The notes under the pieces: generated by a model
The model's input: the letters and a program-made list of their open reading frames with translations, nothing else
The model's database searches: none
What the model was told of the DNA's origin: nothing
NCBI GenBank assembly: GCA_017656345.1
Contig: JACDNZ010000014.1
Span: 1 to 51,857, forward strand
Origin: Thermosipho sp. (in: thermotogales)
GTDB taxonomy: Bacteria; Thermotogota; Thermotogae; Thermotogales; Fervidobacteriaceae
Direction: 5' to 3'
Length of the DNA: 51,857 bases
Made by a program: the position numbers and the translations under genes
Shown: positions 44,270-51,857 of the stretch, in pieces
Layout: every line of letters starts with the position of its first letter
How positions within the stretch are numbered: the stretch's first letter is position 1

Positions 44270-45151
44270 ATGAAATCAAGAAAAAAGCAAGTGTATTTTA
44301 TTGTATTTCTATTTTTAGTTGTTCCATTAACATTGCTGGGGATATTTACTTACTATCCAATTGTAAGGGGAGTAGTATTATCGTTTACAAAGTATAATAT
44401 GTTGTTAGATAAGGCAGATTGGGTAGGCTTAAAAAATTACGCTTATTTGTTTAAGGACAAGTATTTTTACATTGCTTTGAAAAATATTTTTAAGTATTTG
44501 CTGGTAGTTCCATTTATTCAGTTTTTCTCAATATTAATTGCCGTTCTTGTTAATCAAAAGTTACCTGGGATAAAGTTTTTTAGAACTTTGTTTTACGTAC
44601 CTGTAATCACCGGGTCTGTTGTTGTAAGTATGGCATGGAAGTGGATTTTTAACGTTGATGGATTGTTAAATTATACGTTGATAAATTTTGGACTTATTAA
44701 AGAACCCATTTTATGGTTGAGTGATTCAAGGTATGCAATTTATTCTGCCATGTTTGTTACTTTTTGGCGTGGACTTGGTTATTATATGGTAATTTATTTA
44801 GCAGGTCTTCAAAATATACCAGTTGAATTATATGAAGCAGCCAAAATAGATGGAGCAAATAAAAGGGATATTTTTTACAAAATTACCCTCCCTTTACTCC
44901 GTCCAACAATGCTTTTTTGTTTCATAATTTCAACACTTGCAGCATTGAAAGTATTTGAGGAAATTTATTTACTTACTCAGGGAGCTTCTGGTACCACAAC
45001 AATGATGTATTTAATTTATGATTATGCATTTGTTAGATACAAATTTGGAATATCTGCAGCAGCTTCGGTAGTGTTTTCTGCAATTCTGCTGATATTTACG
45101 ATTATTAACTTTAAATTTTTCGGTTTAGGTGGTGCGAAAAATGAAAAATAA
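44270..45151 (+). CDS. sugar ABC transporter permease (MalF/UgpA type)
   Basis: A 293-residue permease with six predicted membrane segments and the EAA loop EAAKIDGANKRDIFYKITLPLLRP (about 186-209). The ATG follows AAAGGTGGTG. It overlaps the next gene by 11 bases. Confidence 0.93.
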   Translation: MKSRKKQVYFIVFLFLVVPLTLLGIFTYYPIVRGVVLSFTKYNMLLDKADWVGLKNYAYLFKDKYFYIALKNIFKYLLVVPFIQFFSILIAVLVNQKLPGIKFFRTLFYVPVITGSVVVSMAWKWIFNVDGLLNYTLINFGLIKEPILWLSDSRYAIYSAMFVTFWRGLGYYMVIYLAGLQNIPVELYEAAKIDGANKRDIFYKITLPLLRPTMLFCFIISTLAALKVFEEIYLLTQGASGTTTMMYLIYDYAFVRYKFGISAAASVVFSAILLIFTIINFKFFGLGGAKNEK

Positions 45152-45971
45152 TAAAAAGAAAATTTTAAGGGTTGTTTTTACATATATTCTTCTTATTGGA
45201 CTTGCTTTATTTTTTACATTTCCATTTTTGTGGGTTTTATCGACTTCCTTTAAAGGGCCGGAAAATGTTTTTGCCTGGCCACCAGAATGGATACCAAAAA
45301 AGCCAACAATTGAAAATTATGTGGCTGTTTTTAAGAAGGTACCAATGGCAAAGTATTTTTTGAATACTTTTATAATTACTTCTCTTGGAGTTGTATTTCA
45401 GGTTGTTTTGGCTTCTTTGGCGGCATATCCACTTGCAAGGCTTAAGTGGAAAGGAAAAGATTTAGTGTTTAAATTCATTTTACTTCCAATGTTAATTCCC
45501 ATGCAGGGAGCGTTGATAGTTAATTTTATTACAATAATTAAACTTAATCTGTACAATAGTTATCTTGGAGTTGTTTTGCCAAGTGCAGTAACTATTTTTG
45601 GTATTTTTCTTATGAGACAGCATTATTTATCCGTGCCAGCTGAACTCGAAGATGCTGCCAGAATAGATGGTTGTAATGAATTTCAAGTATTCTGGAAGAT
45701 TTCTTTCCCGCTGGTAAGGCCGGCAACATCAGCACTTGCAATTTTTGCCTTTACCGCTTACTGGAATTCATTTTTGTGGCCTCTTATTGTTTTGAATTCT
45801 CCGGATAAATATCCTGTTCAGGTGGGGCTTGCGCAACTTAGCAGTGCATTTGAACCCAATTTTAGAGTTGCATCTGCTGCAATTGTGCTTGTAATGGTTC
45901 CAATTCTTATATTCTTCTATTTAACTCAAAAGTTCTTTATTGAAGGTTATAAAGGAGCTATTTTAAAATAA
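45141..45971 (+). CDS. sugar ABC transporter permease (MalG/UgpE type)
   Basis: A 276-residue permease with six segments and the EAA loop EDAARIDGCNEFQVFWKISFPLVRP. The ATG at 45141 is used because AGGTGGTG (45127-45134) precedes it. The operon lacks an ATPase gene, as does the sugar transporter at 23832-26882. Confidence 0.93.
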   Translation: MKNNKKKILRVVFTYILLIGLALFFTFPFLWVLSTSFKGPENVFAWPPEWIPKKPTIENYVAVFKKVPMAKYFLNTFIITSLGVVFQVVLASLAAYPLARLKWKGKDLVFKFILLPMLIPMQGALIVNFITIIKLNLYNSYLGVVLPSAVTIFGIFLMRQHYLSVPAELEDAARIDGCNEFQVFWKISFPLVRPATSALAIFAFTAYWNSFLWPLIVLNSPDKYPVQVGLAQLSSAFEPNFRVASAAIVLVMVPILIFFYLTQKFFIEGYKGAILK

Positions 45972-45991
45972 AGAAATGTGAGGTGTTTTCG

Positions 45992-48874
45992 GTGAGAAAA
46001 ATTTTGATTTTTTTAACTTTAATACTTGGAATTTATTTGTTTTCAACCCCTCTAGTTGGGGTGTTATATTCAAAAACATCTGAAACTTACTATACAAAAT
46101 CAAGTTATCAAACGATACTTGAGGGTTTAGAGTTAGCGCTTCAATGGGGAAATATTGAATATGAAATTATTGATTCATCTACTGATGAGATACCCGAAAA
46201 TATAAAAGTTTTAATTGATCCATCTAATGCTGCGTTAAAAGATTCTGAAGTGAAATTGGTTGAAGATTTTCTTTTAAGAGGTGGAAAAATACTTGCGGCG
46301 TATGAGAGTAGTTTGAGATTTTCGGATGGAAAATTAAGGAGTAATTATGTATATGGTGATTATTTAAATATTAATTTCAAAGCCTGGAAGAGTGGGGGAT
46401 ATAACTATCTTAAATTAACAGAAGAAGGTAAAAAAGTATTTGGGATTCATAAGGATTATATAAGGCTTCCAAGGGGATTTACCTTTGTATTTAATTCATC
46501 TGCAACACCACTTGCTGTATGGACAAAGGACGAAAATGGGACATTAACCAATAAAGAATTTCCCGCAGGAGCAATTTTAAGTGATTTTGGAATATTTTTT
46601 GGCGAGAATATTTACCTTCATACGGAAAATGATGAGGTTAAGCTTTTAATTGTAAATTCAGTTAAATATTTGCTTGATATGCCAGCTGACAATATTAATT
46701 TTGTAGAGATTCAAAAAAGGAAATTGTATGGTGAAATTACTGTGCTGGAAAATTTATTACAAAATGAAGGTTATAAGTTATCCAGTAAAAATTTAAAAGA
46801 AATTCAAAATAATATTTCTGAACTAAAAAGTAAATTAGAAAATGTATCAAATGAAAATGAATTTGATGAAATAAAGAAGATTGTAAAAATTTATCAGTTA
46901 AAATTTCAGCAAAATCATTTCGTTGAAACAAGAGCGATCTGGTTGGATCATGGAGCAATTGAAAGTACAGGTTCACCTGAAGGGCTAAGAAAGACATTGA
47001 GAAAGTTGAGGGATTGGGGTTTTAATCTGGTGATTCCGGAAGTAATTTACAGAGGATATTCAATTTCACCAAACCTATCAAACTACCCACAGGATGATAT
47101 ATTTAAAGATTGGAAAGAAGATCCATTAGAAGTAATAATTGATGAATCAAAAAAACTTGGAATGGAAGTACATGCTTGGTGCTGGGTATTTGCAATTAGT
47201 AGTGCAAATAAATACAGTAAAGTTATGTTAGATCATCCTGATTGGATTGAAAAAGATAAATTTGGAAATATATTTATGGAGAAGCATAAAATAGCCTGGC
47301 TTTCTCATTCAAATCCAGAAGCTAGAAGTTACATTATGAACGGTATTTTAGAAGTAGCACAGAAGTACGATGTTGATGGAATTAACCTTGATTATATAAG
47401 ATATGCGTCAGATTTGATGGGGTATGATGATTATTCTATTCAGGAGTTTAAAAATGAAACCGGGATCGATCCATTTAAAATTGAAAAGTACAGTGAAGCA
47501 GAAGTAAAATGGCATATGTGGCGGGAAGAAAAGGTAAATTCATTTTTAAGAGAATTCTATGAAAGAGTGAAAGCAATAAGGGAAGATATATTGGTCAGCG
47601 TAGATGTATATCCTATACTAAGTGGTGCAAGATTAAATAAAAAACAAAACTGGGAAGCGTGGATCCGAAATGGATACGTGGATATAATTATCCCAATGGA
47701 TTATAGAAGTGGGATAGATGATTTGAAAATTTTACTTGATATGCAAGGAAAGTACAAAAATATGGTTTACATTCTTCCAGGTTTGCAGATTATGACATTA
47801 AAAGATACAGAAGATCTGGTTCAACAGATTTTGGTAACCAGAAATTGCATTGATTATGGAGAAGTTTTATTTTCGTTATCATATGTTGATAAATACGACT
47901 TTGATTATTTAAAGTATGGAGTATTTAGAAGCAAATCTGTACCATCACATGCTGATTTGCAGAAAATTATAGAAGCATTTAAAAAGGAGCTTGATGCCGG
48001 GTTAAGTATATCTAGAAAGTTTGGTATGAGTGAAGAAGACTATCAGGTAGTTGTGGAAAAGTGGAATGAAATAGTAAAGAAAGTTGAAATTAAAGAATTA
48101 TTTAATGAACTTGTTGATTTTGTATTTTTCATCTCAGATGAAGTAGATAATCCTAAAGCATCGATTTTACTTGCTGACACGGTATCTTGGATGGTTAACA
48201 TTTTAAGACCGAGAATTTACAAAATTACCGCCAGAAAAGATTTTGTTCCGGAAAAGCCTGAAGAGATGATAGTTGTTGAGAATATAAAACCAATTCCAGA
48301 AACAAAAGTAACATATGGCAAAGTAATTGTTGATGGGTTATTGGATGAATGGGAAAATATCCCGAAACTTTCAGATTTTTTGAAATATGATACAGGGGAA
48401 CTCTTTGAACCAGAAACTTATGTAAAACTTCAATATGATGAAGAAAATCTATACGTTTTGTTTGTCTGTAATGAACCGCAGATCGATGAGGTAAAAAAAT
48501 TCTCAGGTCCAAGAGATACCAGAACATATCTGGGTGATTCTGTTGAGATTTTTATTTTAAAAGACGAACAGACCAAAGAGTATTATCATTTTGTTATAGG
48601 AGTGGATGGTACCATTTATGATGAAAAAGGTTTTGATAGTAAATGGAATGGAGATATTGAAGCAAAAGTCAACATGAAGGATGATTGCTGGTGTGTTGAA
48701 GTAAAAATTAATTTAAAACAGATAGGAATTGAGCCCAGGAAAGTTCAACAGTTAAAAGTTAATTTTAACAGAAACAGATGGAAAAATAATAAACCGCAGT
48801 ACAGTTGTTGGAGTGTTACATATGGTTCTTACCATACCATAGAGCGATTTGGAACAATAATATTTGGAGAGTGA
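45992..48874 (+). CDS. secreted GHL10 (DUF187) glycosidase-like protein with C-terminal carbohydrate-binding-like domain
   Basis: A 960-residue protein. Residues 1-22 are a signal peptide or anchor. About 35-230 resembles a class I amidotransferase-like domain (IKVLIDPSNAALKDSEVKLV, EDFLLRGGKILA), about 235-300 is a predicted coiled coil, 311-640 is the GHL10 TIM barrel (VETRAIWLDHGAI, WGFNLVIPEVIYRG, VDGINLDYIRYA at 461-472), and about 790-960 is a CBM9/DOMON-like beta domain (VDGLLDEWENIPKLSDF). GHL10 members are thought to be glycosidases, including glycosaminidases. GTG at 45992 follows GAGGTG. It probably cuts the polymer whose fragments the transporter imports. Confidence 0.85.
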   Translation: MRKILIFLTLILGIYLFSTPLVGVLYSKTSETYYTKSSYQTILEGLELALQWGNIEYEIIDSSTDEIPENIKVLIDPSNAALKDSEVKLVEDFLLRGGKILAAYESSLRFSDGKLRSNYVYGDYLNINFKAWKSGGYNYLKLTEEGKKVFGIHKDYIRLPRGFTFVFNSSATPLAVWTKDENGTLTNKEFPAGAILSDFGIFFGENIYLHTENDEVKLLIVNSVKYLLDMPADNINFVEIQKRKLYGEITVLENLLQNEGYKLSSKNLKEIQNNISELKSKLENVSNENEFDEIKKIVKIYQLKFQQNHFVETRAIWLDHGAIESTGSPEGLRKTLRKLRDWGFNLVIPEVIYRGYSISPNLSNYPQDDIFKDWKEDPLEVIIDESKKLGMEVHAWCWVFAISSANKYSKVMLDHPDWIEKDKFGNIFMEKHKIAWLSHSNPEARSYIMNGILEVAQKYDVDGINLDYIRYASDLMGYDDYSIQEFKNETGIDPFKIEKYSEAEVKWHMWREEKVNSFLREFYERVKAIREDILVSVDVYPILSGARLNKKQNWEAWIRNGYVDIIIPMDYRSGIDDLKILLDMQGKYKNMVYILPGLQIMTLKDTEDLVQQILVTRNCIDYGEVLFSLSYVDKYDFDYLKYGVFRSKSVPSHADLQKIIEAFKKELDAGLSISRKFGMSEEDYQVVVEKWNEIVKKVEIKELFNELVDFVFFISDEVDNPKASILLADTVSWMVNILRPRIYKITARKDFVPEKPEEMIVVENIKPIPETKVTYGKVIVDGLLDEWENIPKLSDFLKYDTGELFEPETYVKLQYDEENLYVLFVCNEPQIDEVKKFSGPRDTRTYLGDSVEIFILKDEQTKEYYHFVIGVDGTIYDEKGFDSKWNGDIEAKVNMKDDCWCVEVKINLKQIGIEPRKVQQLKVNFNRNRWKNNKPQYSCWSVTYGSYHTIERFGTIIFGE

Positions 48875-48878
48875 ATCT

Positions 48879-50324
48879 ATGAGAATAGTTTTTTTGCCTT
48901 TAGATGAAAGGTTTTGTACGAAAGATTATTTTATAATGCTGGCAAAATCTTTTAATCTTCAGGTAATTTATCCGGAATTTTTGGGCCAGAAAAAAATTCC
49001 AGCAGATACCAGTTACCTGTCTAACTGGCTTTTGAAAAACGCACAAAATGGTGATATACTCCTGATTTCAATTGATATGTTACTCCATGGAGGATTAATA
49101 CCTTCAAGAATGGATTTATTAAAGTTTGAAACACTTTTAAAGAGATTGGAAGTGTTGAAAGAATTAAAAAAGAAAAATGTAAAAATATATGCTGTTAAGA
49201 CACTTACACGAATTCCAAAATATAATTCAAGTGATGAAGAGCCAGATTATTGGGAGTATGTTGGGAAAAATTTATATGAATTTTCTTTGAAACTGGCCAG
49301 AGGGTTGAAAAAAAGTGAAAGGATCCCAGAATGGATTGTTGAAGATTTCCTCTGGAGAAGAAAGAGAAATTTTGATTTAACAGTTGAGTGCATAAATTAT
49401 GTTGAAAAAGGCATAATTGATAGTTTGAATATTATGCTTGATGATAATTCAGAAGGAAGCTTACTTTCAAAAGAAGCAAAAGATCTTGAAAAATATGCAA
49501 GGTCTCAGGGAGTCTCTTCAAAAGTTTACATTCGAAATGGTGCAGATGAGGCTATGCTAACAGTACTTGCAAAGTCTTTGACTGATTATTTTAAAGTAAC
49601 TCCTGAATTTGAAGTTTTTTATACATTCCCGCAGTCGAAACATCTGATACCACCATATGAAAGTTTCCCGCTATATATGAATGTGCAAAATCACATTGAA
49701 GCATGTGGAGGACAGATTGGAAGTAGTTTTGATTCAGGAGTTATTATGTACGTTAATAACTTTAAGGGTGATGAGAAAAGTTTTGAAGCACCATTTCAGG
49801 AGGAACATTCTACCCTGGTAAATAAAGATGTGTTTAATAAGGGTAAAATTGTGGGAATAAGTGATGTAAGATACGCAAATGGTTCTGATGCACCTTTTGT
49901 AGAAAAATTACTTGAAATGAACTTAGATTGGACAAAAACTTCTTACTATGGCTGGAATACCCCAGGTAATACAATTGGTTCAGCTTGCGCTCATGCTACA
50001 CTCCAGTATATTGCAGAAAAGAAATTACTAAAAGTTAATGAAGATGAGATGAAAAAATATCAGGCAGTATTATTTTTAGAACATTTTGGATATCAAGCAG
50101 ATGTAAGACAAAAGCTGGTAAATGAAATTGAAAAAAGAGGTCTTATAAATCAATCAAAATTACCATATAACCTTATTTTAATTGAAGATTGGGCCATTGA
50201 ATTTGTCAGGAAAGAATTAAATGTATATCTTGAGAAAATAAATAATTCATTTAAAACATCCTGGCAAATGGAAATATTTTTCCCGTGGCACAGAACGTTT
50301 GAAATTGGAATAAGATTGTTTTGA
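48879..50324 (+). CDS. DUF4127 family protein
   Basis: A 481-residue soluble protein with the DUF4127 N-terminus MRIVFLPLDERFCTKDYF, then ISIDMLLHGGLIPSR (about 63-77) and a conserved C-terminal half with WNTPGNTIGSACAHAT (about 365-380) and LEHFGYQADVRQ. There is no signal peptide. The family has no known function. The ATG at 48879 follows GGAGAGTGA; the gene starts five bases after the GHL10 gene. The conserved Asp, His and Asn-rich loops would suit a metal-dependent hydrolase, but I cannot name a reaction. Confidence 0.85.
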   Translation: MRIVFLPLDERFCTKDYFIMLAKSFNLQVIYPEFLGQKKIPADTSYLSNWLLKNAQNGDILLISIDMLLHGGLIPSRMDLLKFETLLKRLEVLKELKKKNVKIYAVKTLTRIPKYNSSDEEPDYWEYVGKNLYEFSLKLARGLKKSERIPEWIVEDFLWRRKRNFDLTVECINYVEKGIIDSLNIMLDDNSEGSLLSKEAKDLEKYARSQGVSSKVYIRNGADEAMLTVLAKSLTDYFKVTPEFEVFYTFPQSKHLIPPYESFPLYMNVQNHIEACGGQIGSSFDSGVIMYVNNFKGDEKSFEAPFQEEHSTLVNKDVFNKGKIVGISDVRYANGSDAPFVEKLLEMNLDWTKTSYYGWNTPGNTIGSACAHATLQYIAEKKLLKVNEDEMKKYQAVLFLEHFGYQADVRQKLVNEIEKRGLINQSKLPYNLILIEDWAIEFVRKELNVYLEKINNSFKTSWQMEIFFPWHRTFEIGIRLF

Positions 50325-50370
50325 AAAGGTGGGAGTAATATAGAAAATGAAGTTTTAGGAAGGTGGAGTT

Positions 50371-51402
50371 ATGTCAGGTTATAAAATGATAAAAGAAATC
50401 TACGAGGTAAATAAAGTAATAAATGAGCTCTATAAACTTGAAATTGATAAAATTAAAAAAATTTCAGAAAAATTTAGAAAAATATCTCCAGAATTAGTTT
50501 TGTTTGTGGGGCGAGGTTCTTCGGATAATGCGTGTATATATGGGCAATACCTCTTTCAATCAAAGCTTAGAATACCCACTTCACTTGCATTAGGTTCTTT
50601 ATACATTTATTATAAAACTCCTCCGGATTTAAGAAATTCAGTTGTAATAGGAATTTCTCAATCAGGTGAAACAACTGACGTAAATGGGGTATTAAAAGTT
50701 GCAAAAAATGAGAATGTATTTGCAATTGGAATAACAAATAATCGTAATAGTACTATGTCAAAAATGCTGGGTGAAAACACATTGTATTTAAATGCAGGAA
50801 TAGAAGAAAGTGTTGCTGCTACCAAAACATTTGTTTCGTCACTGGCAACCCTTATGTTTTTAGTTAACGCTATTTGTGATGAAAATATAAGAATTGATAA
50901 GTTAGAAGAACTTTTAAATTATGTGGTTAATAGAGAAGAAGAAATCAAAAACATTGCTGAAAGGTTTATTTTTGCCCGGGATATAGTAATTCTTGGAAGT
51001 GGCTTTAATTATTCTATAGCACTTGAAAGTGCTTTAAAACTCAAAGAAACCTGTTATATAAATGCGCAGGGGATGTCAACAGTTGATTTTGTTCATGGAC
51101 CACTTGCAATGCTTGAACCAGATATTCCTGTAATAGTTATTGCCCCGGATGATGGTACGCTGGAAGTAAATAAAAAAGTAATTAACAAGATAAAAGAAAT
51201 TGGAGCACATACATTACTTTTATCTGATAATGAAGAAGTTTTAAAGGAAGGAGATTTTTCTTTCAAACTTTTAAAAACAGAAAAAGAATTATATCCATTT
51301 CAGTCTGTAATGTTTATGTATTTGTTTTCATATTATCTTTCAGTGTCAAAAAAATTGAATCCTGATAAACCCAGATTTTTAAATAAAATCAGTAAAATAT
51401 AA
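50371..51402 (+). CDS. SIS-domain sugar-phosphate isomerase/deaminase (NagB-II/AgaS type)
   Basis: A 343-residue protein with two SIS domains, equivalent to the isomerase half of GlmS without the glutaminase part. Visible are VGRGSSDNA (about 44-52), ISQSGETTDV, ESVAATKTFVSSLA, ALKLKETCYINAQGMSTVDFVHGPLAML, and a C-terminal DKPRFLNKISK. This architecture matches NagB-II deaminases, which turn GlcN-6-P into Fru-6-P and ammonia. It would complete ManNAc catabolism apart from the deacetylase NagA, which is not in the window. ATG at 50371 behind AAGGTGGAG. Confidence 0.88.
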   Translation: MSGYKMIKEIYEVNKVINELYKLEIDKIKKISEKFRKISPELVLFVGRGSSDNACIYGQYLFQSKLRIPTSLALGSLYIYYKTPPDLRNSVVIGISQSGETTDVNGVLKVAKNENVFAIGITNNRNSTMSKMLGENTLYLNAGIEESVAATKTFVSSLATLMFLVNAICDENIRIDKLEELLNYVVNREEEIKNIAERFIFARDIVILGSGFNYSIALESALKLKETCYINAQGMSTVDFVHGPLAMLEPDIPVIVIAPDDGTLEVNKKVINKIKEIGAHTLLLSDNEEVLKEGDFSFKLLKTEKELYPFQSVMFMYLFSYYLSVSKKLNPDKPRFLNKISKI

Positions 51403-51556
51403 GTATTATTGAATTTATTTTTTAGAACATTATTAGAAAATAGCCCATCTTTGATAATGTTTTCCAAAAGAAGTGTTTCCCACGCTATAATTATCAGTTC
51501 AGGTTTAGTAAATTAAAAACGACGAGTAAGTCAACCTTTTATGCACTATAAACAAG

Positions 51557-51583
51557 AAATGGCTCCATACTGGAGCCATTTTA
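51557..51583. terminator. hairpin terminator between convergent genes
   Basis: An 11-bp stem AAATGGCTCCA/TGGAGCCATTT with a TAC loop and modest T-rich flanks on both sides. It lies between the SIS gene and the convergent GH65 gene. The 150 bases before it (51403-51556) show no ORF; they contain only a weak inverted repeat around 51425-51461. Confidence 0.75.
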
Positions 51584-51597
51584 AAGTTTTGGTGGAT

Positions 51598-51857
51598 TTA
51601 TTGAGGAAGAGGTGTTTTGGTAACTTTAACGTTGTTTTTAGTGATGAAAACGTTGTAAAGCTTCTTTTTAAAAATTACTTTGAAACTCATTGAATCCCAA
51701 TGTTCAGGAAGCCAGGGGTCAAATAAAAGTTCATTTTCTTTAATTTTCATTCCTCCAAATCCAAATACTGCTGCCTGCCATGTTCCACCAGCGCTTGCTG
51801 CGTGAATTCCATGGTCCGTATTACCCTGGTTGTTTTCAAGGTCTACAAGAGCTGTTC
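51598..51857 (-). CDS. glycoside hydrolase family 65 phosphorylase-type protein, C-terminal part
   Basis: The last 85 residues of a protein running off the window edge. The start of this part, ALVDLENNQGNTDHGIHAAS followed by GGTWQAAVFGFGG, is the conserved C-terminal motif of GH65 enzymes (maltose, trehalose, kojibiose phosphorylases). It continues with DPWLPEHWDSMSFKV and stops at TAA 51600-51598. The substrate cannot be told from this fragment. Confidence 0.85.
   Translation of the reverse strand, partial: TALVDLENNQGNTDHGIHAASAGGTWQAAVFGFGGMKIKENELLFDPWLPEHWDSMSFKVIFKKKLYNVFITKNNVKVTKTPLPQ

Overview
The window is AT-rich bacterial chromosome (GC roughly 30-33%, judged by eye) from a member of the Thermotogota, most likely Thermosipho or a close relative. 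The basis for this is: a MurE with a DDPR motif in the substrate-specificity position, a SpoVS protein in a set of genes with no other sporulation genes, many GTG/TTG starts behind very strong GGAGG-type ribosome binding sites, extended -10 (TGnTATAAT) promoters, and several binding-protein-dependent sugar transporters. The genus is inference; no 16S rRNA gene is present.

Layout. 1-54: 3' end of a tRNA-Met. 219-5392 (+): a lipoprotein; a DUF2089 regulator / bactofilin-like protein operon with a consensus promoter and a 20-residue leader ORF; two paralogous MFS exporters. 5389-9430 (-): ddl, an alpha/beta hydrolase, a membrane-anchored MurF-like ligase and a membrane protein with a degenerate J-like tail. 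9592-9713 (+): a candidate small RNA. 9731-14714 (-): lytic transglycosylase/beta-barrel fusion, DnaQ-type exonuclease, PhoH, UMP kinase, RbgA, MTA/SAH nucleosidase-like protein. 14778-18318 (+): YceD, rpmF, plsX, glmS. 18395-21393: a molybdenum/tungsten-cofactor locus (mogA, moaC, wtpA, MOSC on -, moeA on +) in which every gene is broken. 21505-23683 (+): polar amino-acid ABC transporter. 23832-26882 (-): glucose-type sugar ABC transporter without ATPase. 26987-38257: MFS transporter, UDP-GlcNAc 2-epimerase, plsY, DUF4203-like protein, pheT, era, murE, an unknown 134-residue protein, mraY, a WecA/TagO-type transferase, with the YqhQ (DUF1385) gene overlapping the last one from the opposite strand. 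38315-38724 (-): spoVS and a possible small ORF. 39314-51402 (+): a nine-gene amino-sugar operon. 51598-51857 (-): 3' end of a GH65-type gene.

How the genes work together. Cell-envelope synthesis is spread over the window: GlmS makes GlcN-6-P, MurE/MurF-like/Ddl/MraY build the lipid I precursor, WecA-like plus UDP-GlcNAc 2-epimerase point to a second, ManNAc-containing surface polymer, and PlsX/PlsY start phospholipid synthesis. The last 12 kb encodes the reverse flow: a secreted GHL10 protein and an ABC importer feed a fused NanE-NanK enzyme (ManNAc to ManNAc-6-P to GlcNAc-6-P) and a GlmS-like SIS-domain protein that is probably a GlcN-6-P deaminase, under an RpiR regulator. An FAD oxidoreductase and a DUF4127 protein in the same operon have no known role there and are the best candidates for undescribed biochemistry. 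The second notable region is the decayed cofactor locus, where frameshifts, a wtpA-moaC deletion fusion and three inferred ATG-to-ATA start losses are clustered in 3 kb while no other gene in the window looks broken.
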